Shown: positions 18,701 through 26,965 of the stretch, piece by piece
How the letters are laid out: every line of letters begins with the position of its first letter
How positions within the stretch are numbered: position 1 is the first letter of the stretch
Origin: Adhaeribacter aerolatus
GTDB lineage: Bacteria > Bacteroidota > Bacteroidia > Cytophagales > Hymenobacteraceae
Assembly: GCF_007991635.1 (NCBI RefSeq)
Contig: NZ_BJYS01000032.1
Span: 1 to 64,000 of the forward strand
Direction: 5' to 3'
DNA length: 64,000 bases
Translations under genes and position numbers: made by a program
Notes under the pieces: generated by a model
Databases searched by the model: none
Seen by the model: only the letters and a program-made list of their open reading frames with translations
Told to the model about the DNA's origin: nothing

Positions 18701-19015
18701 TCAGGTACCCGCGGTATTCGTTTCGGCTTCGTTTACCAGGCGCAGGGCGGTTTCCTTTAAACCCGCCTCCGGAATAAATTCGTCGGAGATAGTTAGCACC
18801 GAAAACAAGGAGCGCTGCAAATGCTTTGTACTGAGTTCATCGCCTTTCAGGGCGGCTTGTACCAGGTGCAACGATAAATCGGCGAGTAATAAGCGGCGTT
18901 TCTGCGCGTAGGCCGGCGTACCTTTGGCGGCCAGGTTTTCCAGGTAGGCTTGTTCTACACGACTGTGCGCTTCGGCTACCAAATCCAGCACCGCCTGTTT
19001 TTCTTCTGGTTGCAT
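18701..19015 (-). CDS. Hypothetical alpha-helical protein
   Basis: I do not recognise this 104-residue protein. It is Leu/Ala/Glu-rich and predicted by eye to be nearly all helix, with no membrane segment, signal peptide, Cys or metal motif. A small cytoplasmic helical bundle is likely. Its GC-rich codon use matches the core genome rather than the AT-rich cluster starting at 19257, so it may mark the left edge of the inserted DNA. It is separated from that cluster by about 240 bases. Confidence 0.55.
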   Translation of the reverse strand: MQPEEKQAVLDLVAEAHSRVEQAYLENLAAKGTPAYAQKRRLLLADLSLHLVQAALKGDELSTKHLQRSLFSVLTISDEFIPEAGLKETALRLVNEAETNTAGT

Positions 19016-19089
19016 AATAATTGTCTAAACGATAATACAGGTAAGTTACGGGCTAGAAATATTTATTCCAATAGCGGTTGCAGCTAAAA

Positions 19090-19256
19090 AACTTGTCTAG
19101 CGCCAGTGTTGAGCTTAGCGTCACTGGTGCCTGTTTATGTTAGCCAGTTTTTAAATTAGCGGAAGCTGAAGTTAAAAAATAAGTCTGAAGACTTACATTC
19201 ATAGCTAGACACAAGCCACGCTTCGCTTAAGATTTGCGCCAGAGGGGGAGTTAAAC
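19090..19256. repeat. Palindromic sequences at the left edge of the deazaguanine/HerA cluster
   Basis: gcgccagtg (about 19098) is matched by cactggtgc (about 19122), and there is a perfect taagtc-tgaa-gactta hairpin at 19180-19195. Outer tracts aacttgtctag (about 19089) and ctagacacaag (about 19204) are roughly inverted. The hairpins may terminate the minus-strand operon ending at 19257, or belong to a small repeat element. Confidence 0.4.
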
Positions 19257-20303
19257 CTATTTTTTAAATAAAGTATGTACCTGCTTTTCTTTAATTAAAT
19301 AATCAATTAAAGGTTTATATGTTGAGTTACTTACGTGAGAAGGATACCATTCAGAATAAGAATTATTAAGAAGATGATATTTAATTAAACGGTCCTCCTC
19401 TAACAATACCCATAAATTATGAGCTGCTCTGTTCATGAATCCTGTTAAGCCTTTTATCTTTAATCCTTCAATACCATTATTCCGACAGGATGGACAACCA
19501 CATTGAGTTAAAACATCCCATTCATTTTCATCGCAATTTCGTCCACGCCATTTACCCAATTCAGCAACTAAGCGATCACCTTTGCCAGGAAGCTGTATTA
19601 TGCCGCGAGCTGCTCGGTTACGCCACCCAGTCGAATCTATTGAATCCATTTGAAGCAAAGCTGCTATATGTAGCGTAGCCGTTCCGCCTATTCCGAATAC
19701 ATGTATTTTCTTATCTTTAAATACCTTCCTAATATTTTGCAAGTGCCCCAATATATCTTGATAAGGCATAGCTTTAGGAGCCCGTAGTAAGTTAGGCACA
19801 ATACCTCCTAAGGCAATTCTTTTCTTCTGATTTAATAAATGATCACCTTGAAGATGCGTCACATATTCATTTAAATAACGGCAGATGTGGAGAACTGGAA
19901 CAAAGCCATCGTAATTATATGCAAGATTTATTTTCATGGTATCTAACATGCAATTATACTGCTGCCCATCTGACATAGCAGGAGCAGGAATAAAATCTTG
20001 TGGGGTTGGATACCAATCTGGTTTTGCTCTTTCTATAAATTCTTTATATTCTTGCTGATTAATTTGACTGGACCGGCGCAGGAAGCTAAATGAGCCGTTG
20101 TCAAGGTAAATTGAAATATCTTTGGGAACTTCAAGATATTGGTGCAAACCAACTTCCATCGCCTTCTTCCGCTTGGTAGGTGTTTTATCAAATTCTGCAT
20201 AAGACACCATCACCGCCCGTACTTCAGGTAAAAAATAAGGTGAACTTGAATTCCATACTTTAGGATTAGGGTTACTTAAATTAAGACCGACGACTATTTC
20301 CAT
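19257..20303 (-). CDS. TGT/DpdA-like guanine transglycosylase
   Basis: I use the ATG at 20303, giving 348 residues; a longer frame to 20381 would lie wholly inside herA. Core features of the tRNA-guanine transglycosylase superfamily are present. LDNGSFSF (67-74) stands at the DSGGFQ position, with D68 as the base-recognition Asp. ALGGIVP is at 164-170 and FGIGGTATLHIAALLQM at 203-219. DSIDSTGWRNRAARG (220-234) puts D223 at the catalytic nucleophile. The zinc site is C268-x-C270-xx-C273...H295. Family members swap a guanine for preQ0/preQ1 in tRNA, or for preQ0 in DNA (DpdA). It lacks the length and order of a standard bacterial Tgt. It overlaps herA by 23 bases. DNA as substrate is inferred from the HerA-NurA context. 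Confidence 0.8.
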   Translation of the reverse strand: MEIVVGLNLSNPNPKVWNSSSPYFLPEVRAVMVSYAEFDKTPTKRKKAMEVGLHQYLEVPKDISIYLDNGSFSFLRRSSQINQQEYKEFIERAKPDWYPTPQDFIPAPAMSDGQQYNCMLDTMKINLAYNYDGFVPVLHICRYLNEYVTHLQGDHLLNQKKRIALGGIVPNLLRAPKAMPYQDILGHLQNIRKVFKDKKIHVFGIGGTATLHIAALLQMDSIDSTGWRNRAARGIIQLPGKGDRLVAELGKWRGRNCDENEWDVLTQCGCPSCRNNGIEGLKIKGLTGFMNRAAHNLWVLLEEDRLIKYHLLNNSYSEWYPSHVSNSTYKPLIDYLIKEKQVHTLFKK

Positions 20304-22089
20304 TTTGTTTTGTTTGCTCCATCTCAAGACCCTTCTGTGCATTTTCAAGCGCAACAAAAGCATCTTCTTCTTCCCTCTCACCTTGCGATTCTGATTTCTT
20401 TATTCGTACTAAGACCGGAAAGTTAATTAATTGACCGGATAAAATTGCTTCCCCAACATCTAAATCAGGAAGCATTTTGGCTTCATCTTCTCCAAGTGAT
20501 TCTATTACCCTACGTACAAAATTTTGGTCAGCAGGGTTTATCATTCTCATAATGATGTAAGAATTGCACATTGATAATGCAGTTTCATCTAAACGAGATG
20601 GTCGTTGGCTAACCATTATTAAACCAACACCAAATTTACGGCCTTCTTGAGCAATTTGCTTTGTAATAGCTATGGAACGCTCTTCGGCTGTGGTCAAAGC
20701 TTTACCAGGAACAAAGTTGTGTGCTTCTTCTAACAATAGAACAACCGGAAGTTTTAGTTCATCGCGTACTTTAGCTTCAAAAATACTGTTAGCAATAATT
20801 GTGTAAATAGTTGCTTGAAAATTACCCGTATATCCGGCCAGTGATATCACACTAATCTGACCATATTTTACAAGTTCTAAACGATTAATAGGTAATGGGT
20901 TAGCACTACGAGCAACCTTTTTATTGGTTGTTTCCATCCGCTTAAGTGCCGCTGCCGCTTTAAATACTCTCTTCTTAATACCCTCAATGGTTCTCTTATC
21001 GGTTCTACTATAAGTATCGATACGAGCCCATCCCCATTCCTGTAATTGCGTTTCAAGCTGCTGCCAATCTCCTTCATTATCCGCTTTCATCTGCACAATT
21101 CGTTCTCCGGCTTCAGCTAAATAACCTACCAACCACATATCTTGCTTAATTCCGTATTGTTCAATAGTATCTCGTCTCAAGAGTAAAGCGAGCCATTGTT
21201 CCCGCCGCTTTCTTTCACCCCCATCTTCTATAAAAAATTGTTTTGCAGCATAAAATACATCATCAAATACACCTTGCATCGTGGGAGTTAATTCATACCC
21301 TAGTGTATCTACGACCTTAGCAACTGTTTCACTCTCTTCTTCAAATACTGGAAACTCGGCATAATATCGTTGTACTTTTCCTTTCAACTTCTCAACATCA
21401 GCTAATCCTGTATAATCACCATGTGGATCAAAAATAACAATAGGATAATTCCTCTCTGCCAATTGTTCCACAATTCGACGAGCTGTAACACTTTTACCTG
21501 CTCCGGTCATTGCTAAAATCGCCAAATGCCTACTCACAATTGCATGCCCGTCAACCTTAACTGTCACACTTGGGCGATTAGATAAAGTGGCAATGTCTAA
21601 TGCACGACTCTGCTTAGTACCTAATTCTCCAATTACAACTCTTTCCAAATCGGTTGAATTTGGCATATAAGCTTGAGAAGCCGGCTGAGGAGGATACCGC
21701 ACATGGTCTAATCTGCCGCCAGCTGATCCATCAATAGGTTCTGATCCTAAAACTTGACAAACTGCTGTTACCATTTCTCTACTTAATGAAAGTACGGTAT
21801 CAAAAGGGCTAGTTCTAGTTTCAGCAAGTTCATGGCCGGCTTCCACTGGGAAGAGTGGATTAATCCGTTCGATTTGTTGAACCTTTGCCCAAAGTCGCGT
21901 TTTTTGTTTAATACTATTTTGTTCGGTAGATTTTAGATCAACATCCACAGCAATAATATCCTGTTCACGAATTGTTTCATGAGCAACAGCTAATCGGAAG
22001 GTTCGACTAGTACTTTCACCAACAAGGGTTCCTACAAAACTCTGCTTTTCGAGTTTTTCAGGTAATTCTTCAGTAGCAATTTGAGGCAT
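20281..22089 (-). CDS. herA: HerA-type hexameric DNA translocase ATPase
   Basis: This 602-residue protein has an N-terminal HAS-barrel (FVGTLVGESTSRTFRLAVAH, 18-37). A HerA/FtsK-type RecA core follows: Walker A MTGAGKS at 194-200, FDPHGDYTGL soon after, and Walker B VVLLLEEAHNFV near residue 460. Then come QEGRKFGVGLIMVSQRPSRLD and the late arginine-finger region. HerA forms a ring that pumps DNA to the NurA nuclease. The gene follows nurA by 22 bases and runs 23 bases into the TGT-like gene, so translation is probably coupled. In bacteria HerA is often found in anti-phage loci with nuclease or NADase partners. Confidence 0.92.
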   Translation of the reverse strand: MPQIATEELPEKLEKQSFVGTLVGESTSRTFRLAVAHETIREQDIIAVDVDLKSTEQNSIKQKTRLWAKVQQIERINPLFPVEAGHELAETRTSPFDTVLSLSREMVTAVCQVLGSEPIDGSAGGRLDHVRYPPQPASQAYMPNSTDLERVVIGELGTKQSRALDIATLSNRPSVTVKVDGHAIVSRHLAILAMTGAGKSVTARRIVEQLAERNYPIVIFDPHGDYTGLADVEKLKGKVQRYYAEFPVFEEESETVAKVVDTLGYELTPTMQGVFDDVFYAAKQFFIEDGGERKRREQWLALLLRRDTIEQYGIKQDMWLVGYLAEAGERIVQMKADNEGDWQQLETQLQEWGWARIDTYSRTDKRTIEGIKKRVFKAAAALKRMETTNKKVARSANPLPINRLELVKYGQISVISLAGYTGNFQATIYTIIANSIFEAKVRDELKLPVVLLLEEAHNFVPGKALTTAEERSIAITKQIAQEGRKFGVGLIMVSQRPSRLDETALSMCNSYIIMRMINPADQNFVRRVIESLGEDEAKMLPDLDVGEAILSGQLINFPVLVRIKKSESQGEREEEDAFVALENAQKGLEMEQTKQNGNSRRS

Positions 22090-22111
22090 AAGTTATATTT
22101 TAACCTAATAT

Positions 22112-23602
22112 TTAAGGATTTGGACGGAAAAGCCAATCTCGATGTGTCATATAAATAGCCTGAACAAGCAGATGTCGCATTTCAGCATCTTTAATTTCTC
22201 CCTTTTGCAAACTAACGCTTAAATGGTGTTTGATTAATTTACTATATGCATTAGTAAGCCATGTGGGTACCTTTGCGAATTTATCAGCTACATCTAAGCC
22301 AACAGGAAACCCATAACCAGGTATTAACAATGAATATAAATATGCTCGCTTAGCTGCTTCTTCAATTTGTTGTTCTCCTAAGCATTCAAACACTTCAACC
22401 CTAATTGGCTCTGTTCTGTCGGACACACTTATATAACAACCTTTAATTTTAGGAAAGCCAAGCAATGGATCTTTTAAAATACTCCAATCCATATTTGTTG
22501 CCCGAGCCTCACCTGTTAATATTGTTTGACCAGTACGAAGGCCTTTAAGTTTATTTATTATCCAAGATTCTGAACGTTGGCCAGGCTTCATTAGCATTGC
22601 CATTAGGATAGCATCAGTATAGGCTAAACGATCTAATAAAATTCCTGGAGTTTTTAAATCTGTTCTACCAAATAAATTATTGAAGTAATTTTGATTATTC
22701 TTTTTCCTTAAGCTAACAAATATGCGCTCTAGTAGTACATCTTCGCTAAATTCTCTTAATCTTCCACGCTCAACAACACCTGCAATTATAGGAACAGGAC
22801 TACGCTTCTTTGCCTCAGATATAAGTTGCTGATATAGAAATGCCATCCACGCTAAAGGATCAAACAACTTTTTTTGAATCATATCTGTATCTACACCGGG
22901 TGCTAACTTCGGATATATTTGGATACGAGCTTCCTCTAAAAATTTATTCTTTAGATCAGAGGCTAGTTGAGGGTTTGCGGCATAACTTCTCAGAAATAAA
23001 TCAATATCATTTTCAGTAAATGGACTATGTCCAGCGTAATTACCCATTAAGTACATTAAAGGACCATGAAACATTAGCAACCTCAAATTAGGTGTACGTT
23101 TCAATGCAGAAAGACCGCCTAGAAGCTCGGCAGTAATTCTAACTATATCTATAAAATCCTTGCGCTCTTTACTACCACCTTCTAAATCTCCTAAGATAAC
23201 AGGATAATAACCAAATTGCTCTCTTTCTGCTAAGTTACGTTCACCGGTTCGGACGGCATAGGAGCCTACCCGTAATAAAATAGGAATTTGTCCAGAAATT
23301 TCTACTTGTCCAACTCCCCCATCTATAAATGTTACAACTTCTCCTTGAACTTCCTGCCAATTTGCCCCATTAATATTAGAGATAGAAATAATTGGATCAG
23401 ACTCGCCACTTTTAGCTAATAATATTTTCTTCCTTAGATCTTTTATAAATTTGGATGTGTTTTCAAAATAATTTCCTCTTAGATTTTCTGCTACAATAAA
23501 AGCATTTTCTACAAGGCGCATCAACACATAAGGTTGGCGTTGTAAATCTTCTCGAACCCCTTCCTCCGTTAGATGATAATCTTGTCCATTATTTTCACTC
23601 AT
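22112..23602 (-). CDS. nurA: NurA-domain nuclease, HerA partner
   Basis: The protein has 496 residues. The NurA core shows motif I VVTFIDGGVGQVEI (Asp near residue 92, metal ligand), a middle motif IIAGVVERGRLREF, and late segments TEPIRVEVFECLG and GYGFPVGLDVADKFAKVP that resemble the C-terminal NurA blocks. NurA is an Mn-dependent 5'-3' exonuclease/endonuclease that works in the HerA ring. The N-terminal 85 residues are helical and outside the core. The start ATG overlaps the stop of the DUF6884 gene in an ATGA junction. The composition is AT-rich: 23 of 60 bases are G or C at 22501-22560. Confidence 0.82.
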   Translation of the reverse strand: MSENNGQDYHLTEEGVREDLQRQPYVLMRLVENAFIVAENLRGNYFENTSKFIKDLRKKILLAKSGESDPIISISNINGANWQEVQGEVVTFIDGGVGQVEISGQIPILLRVGSYAVRTGERNLAEREQFGYYPVILGDLEGGSKERKDFIDIVRITAELLGGLSALKRTPNLRLLMFHGPLMYLMGNYAGHSPFTENDIDLFLRSYAANPQLASDLKNKFLEEARIQIYPKLAPGVDTDMIQKKLFDPLAWMAFLYQQLISEAKKRSPVPIIAGVVERGRLREFSEDVLLERIFVSLRKKNNQNYFNNLFGRTDLKTPGILLDRLAYTDAILMAMLMKPGQRSESWIINKLKGLRTGQTILTGEARATNMDWSILKDPLLGFPKIKGCYISVSDRTEPIRVEVFECLGEQQIEEAAKRAYLYSLLIPGYGFPVGLDVADKFAKVPTWLTNAYSKLIKHHLSVSLQKGEIKDAEMRHLLVQAIYMTHRDWLFRPNP

Positions 23603-24342
23603 ATACGTTTAATTTCCACACCTAACTGAGTAAGAATCTTTCGCGCATCCAGAGTTCGGAACTGTCCTACTGGCACACCGGTTAGAATACTAAGAAGCCA
23701 CTTTGGAGCCACCCTCAATTCTCCAATTGGAACAAACCAAGATTCAAATCGTGCTGCACCTATAGGATCTTCTTTAGCCTTTATAAATGCAATATGTAAA
23801 ATTTCATTTACATTATATTTTATTTCTTTGCCGTGGAAAGTGATTATTTGTGCTAATCCAGTCGCATCAATCTCTGGCGGTGGGGCTTGATAAAGCCATT
23901 CATATAAATTAGAGACTTGTTTACCTATACTTCCTTGCGTATGAATAATTTTAGGCTCACTTTCTTGTACATACCCGGTTAGCCTATTTAACTGGGAAGG
24001 ATTTAAAGCTTCAAGATAATTATTTGACATACAAACCATTACCTCTTGAAGTAACTCAGTTTTACGTTGAATAAGCCCATTCAGCTTTTCTTCAACTAAT
24101 GGTTGAAGTTCGCGAGCCCTAACAAGAGTCATTTTCCTATCATAATTACCAATTAGCTCATCGGCTGCTATTAAAGAATGTTCGGCAGAAAGGATAAAGG
24201 TTAAAGGAAGGTTACTATTGGGAGATTCGCGATATTTACGTAAAACTTTAAAAAATGGCCCATCATATCTTTCAATTGCCGGTAATAAAACTGTTGTGTT
24301 TTTTTTTAATTGCGAGCAAGACAATAATAATAATCGAGTCAT
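23599..24342 (-). CDS. DUF6884-like protein
   Basis: This 247-residue protein resembles DUF6884 in its first 90 residues: LLLLSCSQLKK (4-14), RYDGPFFKVLRKYR (25-38), FILSAEHSLI (49-58) and IGNYDRKMT (64-72). The Ser-Cys-Ser and Ala-Glu-His motifs suggest a catalytic or nucleotide-binding pocket, but I know no established reaction. The remaining 150 residues include a basic helical part. The C-terminal VAPKWLLSILTGVPVGQFRTLDARKILTQLG may be a DNA- or nucleotide-binding helical unit. It ends in an ATGA overlap with nurA, so it belongs to the same system. A role in handling the deazaguanine product is a guess. Confidence 0.65.
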   Translation of the reverse strand: MTRLLLLSCSQLKKNTTVLLPAIERYDGPFFKVLRKYRESPNSNLPLTFILSAEHSLIAADELIGNYDRKMTLVRARELQPLVEEKLNGLIQRKTELLQEVMVCMSNNYLEALNPSQLNRLTGYVQESEPKIIHTQGSIGKQVSNLYEWLYQAPPPEIDATGLAQIITFHGKEIKYNVNEILHIAFIKAKEDPIGAARFESWFVPIGELRVAPKWLLSILTGVPVGQFRTLDARKILTQLGVEIKRI

Positions 24343-24461
24343 TTAAATAAAACTTGGGAATAGTTTATTAAAAGCTAAAGATTAAACAAATTGATAGGCG
24401 ACTGAATTATTTAATTAGAGGTAAAGCTTTTTTATTAGATAACGTTACTTGTGAGTTACAA

Positions 24462-25145
24462 TTAAATCCAACCTTTCGCTTTAGCTTCTTCAAATCCTCT
24501 GGCGCGCAAAATAGAAGCTGGGTTATCAAGCTGACCATAACCCCATTCATTGAGCACATTTCTATTCCCATTATAATCGGTATGAGAATCAAATCTTACG
24601 ATATCTAGTACTCCTAGTTCTTTGGCCATCTTCCAGGTTTCAGCTTTAGAAAGATACATCAGGGGTGTATGAATACTTACATCTGTATCCATTGCTAACG
24701 ATAATGATGTTTGTAAAGAATCTAAAAAAGCCCTGCGACAATCAGGATAGCCAGAGTAATCAGTTTCGCACATTCCACCAACTAAATTAGTTATGCCTTT
24801 GTTGTATGCATAACTAGCAGCAATTGTAAGAAAAAGGGCATTACGACCTGGAACAAAAGAAGAAGGTAAATTTTTATTCCGCTCATGTGGTTCAGCAATA
24901 TCTTTATTATACTCAATAAGTGAAGAACCACTAAGTGTACCTTGTATATTAAAAATAGTGAATTCAACTCCAGCTTTAGCGGCTATAATCCCTGCCTGCT
25001 CTAACTCTACGTTATGTTTTTGCCCGTAATCAAATCCTAAACCTTCTACATGATTAAAAATTTGCTTTGCCCAAAACAAACACGTTGTAGAGTCTTGCCC
25101 ACCTGAAAGTAGTACTACGGCTGCATCCCTTCTTTCATTTTCCAT
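24462..25145 (-). CDS. queC: QueC-like 7-cyano-7-deazaguanine synthase homologue lacking the zinc cysteines
   Basis: The 227-residue protein has the QueC PP-loop VLLSGGQDSTT (11-21), FDYGQKHNVELE, VPGRNALFLTIAASYA and the substrate motif CETDYSGYPDCR. These support an ATP-dependent deazaguanine (CDG to preQ0) reaction or a related adenylation. The C-terminal zinc knuckle is altered: canonical HTCY is HTDY, and the aligned CGxCxxC block reads GYGQLDNPASILRARGF, without a gap. All four cysteine ligands are gone (D, Q, N and S in their places). It is therefore a divergent QueC, as seen in QueC-like proteins of immune operons. QueD lies 42 bases upstream. Confidence 0.85.
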   Translation of the reverse strand: MENERRDAAVVLLSGGQDSTTCLFWAKQIFNHVEGLGFDYGQKHNVELEQAGIIAAKAGVEFTIFNIQGTLSGSSLIEYNKDIAEPHERNKNLPSSFVPGRNALFLTIAASYAYNKGITNLVGGMCETDYSGYPDCRRAFLDSLQTSLSLAMDTDVSIHTPLMYLSKAETWKMAKELGVLDIVRFDSHTDYNGNRNVLNEWGYGQLDNPASILRARGFEEAKAKGWI

Positions 25146-25187
25146 TAATAAATAATTTTTAGAGTCTCGTACTAAGGATTTGCGCAG

Positions 25188-25664
25188 TTATATATTTACT
25201 ACAGAGTAGGCGCTATTAGGTATTTCTTCTTCACTTAGTATTACTGAACGCTCTAACTCTGCATAACAGGTGTCTGTCTCTCTAATCAGTACCCGAATTT
25301 CGCTGATACTATTTTTAATTAGAAACGAATAACCATCCTTTATTATAAAATCAATAACAAATTGGCAAAGATTCTCCGAAGTACTATTATACGGTAATAC
25401 AAAATATTTCGAACCTAATGTATTGAGCACATTTATCAAATCTTCGTCGCCTTCTGCTACTAGTGTTGCATGGTCCCAAGCTTCAATAAGTGGATTAATC
25501 AACGCTTTTAGGTCTGCAAAGTCAACAACCATACCTTCCTCATTAAGCATTCCCTTTAATTCAATTGTCATTTTATATGAATGCCCATGTAAATTTCTAC
25601 AATTACCCTTATGGTTAGGAAGCCGATGAGCACCTTCCCAGCGGAATTGCTTAGCAATCTTCAT
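25188..25664 (-). CDS. queD: QueD-like 6-carboxy-5,6,7,8-tetrahydropterin synthase
   Basis: The 158-residue protein has the 6-pyruvoyl-tetrahydropterin synthase-like fold signature. Zinc ligands are H13 (GAHRLP), H26 and H28 (NLHGHSYK), and the catalytic Cys22 fits CxxxHGH. The Asp-His pair is WDHATL (D64, H65). STSENLC and VLIRETDTCYAE match the substrate pocket. QueD converts dihydroneopterin triphosphate to carboxy-tetrahydropterin, the step before QueE in preQ0 synthesis. It is the first gene of the six-gene cluster. No folE or queE is present in the window, so these steps must be supplied elsewhere. Confidence 0.92.
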   Translation of the reverse strand: MKIAKQFRWEGAHRLPNHKGNCRNLHGHSYKMTIELKGMLNEEGMVVDFADLKALINPLIEAWDHATLVAEGDEDLINVLNTLGSKYFVLPYNSTSENLCQFVIDFIIKDGYSFLIKNSISEIRVLIRETDTCYAELERSVILSEEEIPNSAYSVVNI

Positions 25665-25693
25665 AATTTATTTATTTTAGTTTAATTAGGCGA

Positions 25694-25711
25694 AGGTATA
25701 GCAAAATACCT
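25694..25711. promoter_or_regulatory. Operator-like palindrome upstream of queD
   Basis: aggtat-agcaaa-atacct is a perfect 6+6 inverted repeat 30 bases upstream of the queD ATG. On the minus strand it overlaps tattttgc (25701-25708), which is one base short of the TAnnTTTG -7 box. A repressor site over the operon promoter is possible. The site is short, so chance remains plausible. Confidence 0.3.
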
Positions 25712-25814
25712 AATATTTGCTCTGTAAAATATCAACATCAAAGGCTTTCATTTTCTCTCTTGTTAGCCCCAACTTCTCATTAAAATATTAAATTCAATTA
25801 GATAGAGCTATTTA

Positions 25815-26705
25815 TTACTCCCTATACCCTCCCTTAAAAACCTCATTTACATGCCAGGCAGTAAAATCCGGATTAGGATAGAAGGCTTTTTTCTGCGGCG
25901 GTTTAATATTCTTCCCGTGATGCTGGATTAGCCACATATCGGCACCCTGTCCGTTTACTTCATCCGAAACCAGCATTCGTAATTCCGGGCTTACCGTAAA
26001 AGCTCCCAAGTCGAAAAGTTTGTGGTGGGTGGCACATAAAGCCAACCCATTTACTTCTTCATCTGGCCCGCCCGCCTGGTGCCATTTAATATGAGCAGCT
26101 TCCAGGGCCAATATTTTATTCTTCAGCCGCACGCTAAACCCACAAATGGCACATTGGTATTCGTACGCTTTCAGAATACTTTCGCGGAACTGCGGGTCAC
26201 GCCTTCGGATTTGTTTGGCACCAGTTGGGGTTAGAGCAATATTTAAACCTACTGCATCCAGAATATCCTGGTGCAGGGTTTCGGGAAAATTCTGATCCAG
26301 TATTCTTTCGGCAATAGTTCTCAATAAATCCGGGTTAGCCTTTAGCCGTTGTACTACTTCTTCCGGGAACCGCCCCTGCACATTATTGGTCAGCAAATAT
26401 TTAGAACGGTAATCGTGTTTGGTATTCAGCAATTCAGGTTTATTAAATTGCCAAAGGCCATCGTTAGCCAAACGAATAAAAGGATAATACGCGTGGGTTT
26501 TGCGGGGTGGGCCAAAATCAGCTAATAAATTATTCAGCTTTGGTTCTATAGCTGCGTAAGAGATAAACCCGAGGTTGCCCCGTTGTATTTCGCCGAGGGC
26601 CAGCAGCATTAAAAGCGGCTTATGTGGGGCGCGGGTGCCTTTGCTTTGCCAGGTTTTAATATTGCTGAATTGCTCTAATACTTGTTTGTCGTCCATCGGG
26701 TGCAA
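25815..26705 (-). CDS. SBD-HNH restriction endonuclease (phosphorothioate-dependent type IV-like)
   Basis: The 296-residue protein has an N-terminal domain with RAPHKPLLMLLALGEIQRG (25-43) and GPPRKTHAYYPFIRL (66-79), the pattern of sulfur-binding domains that read phosphorothioated DNA. A C-terminal HNH domain has CAICGF (C185, C188), LEAAHIKWHQAGG (H205) and NGLALCATHHKLFDLGAFTV (N219, H227-H228). The pair resembles ScoMcrA-type enzymes that cut modified foreign DNA. The whole frame is intact. Its GC-richer codon use differs from the adjacent queD cluster, so it may be a separate acquisition. Its start could also be the ATG three codons in. Confidence 0.85.
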   Translation of the reverse strand: MHPMDDKQVLEQFSNIKTWQSKGTRAPHKPLLMLLALGEIQRGNLGFISYAAIEPKLNNLLADFGPPRKTHAYYPFIRLANDGLWQFNKPELLNTKHDYRSKYLLTNNVQGRFPEEVVQRLKANPDLLRTIAERILDQNFPETLHQDILDAVGLNIALTPTGAKQIRRRDPQFRESILKAYEYQCAICGFSVRLKNKILALEAAHIKWHQAGGPDEEVNGLALCATHHKLFDLGAFTVSPELRMLVSDEVNGQGADMWLIQHHGKNIKPPQKKAFYPNPDFTAWHVNEVFKGGYRE

Positions 26706-26965
26706 AATCTCCTTAATGTAATATTTTGCACAGAGCTTTAATAAGCTTTTACCATTATTTTAATAATTTATGACTTTTGTGAAAACAGGATTTAATGCCC
26801 TTAGAATTTGGTCAACAGGTTGTTGGCTTTTTCAACTAGCAAATAGGCAACAGCTTGTTGCCTGATTACATTTTGCATGTGATAAAATCGGGTAGGATTC
26901 ATCTGACTATTTTCAGAATTTGCTTTAACATCCATTTGGCTTAGCTTCCACAACTTGCCTCCATA

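Noticed and set aside
24462-25664. queD and queC as part of an ordinary queuosine pathway
   Set aside because: There is no queE, queF, queA or ordinary tgt nearby, QueC lacks its zinc cysteines, and the downstream genes act on DNA. A housekeeping role cannot be excluded without the rest of the genome.
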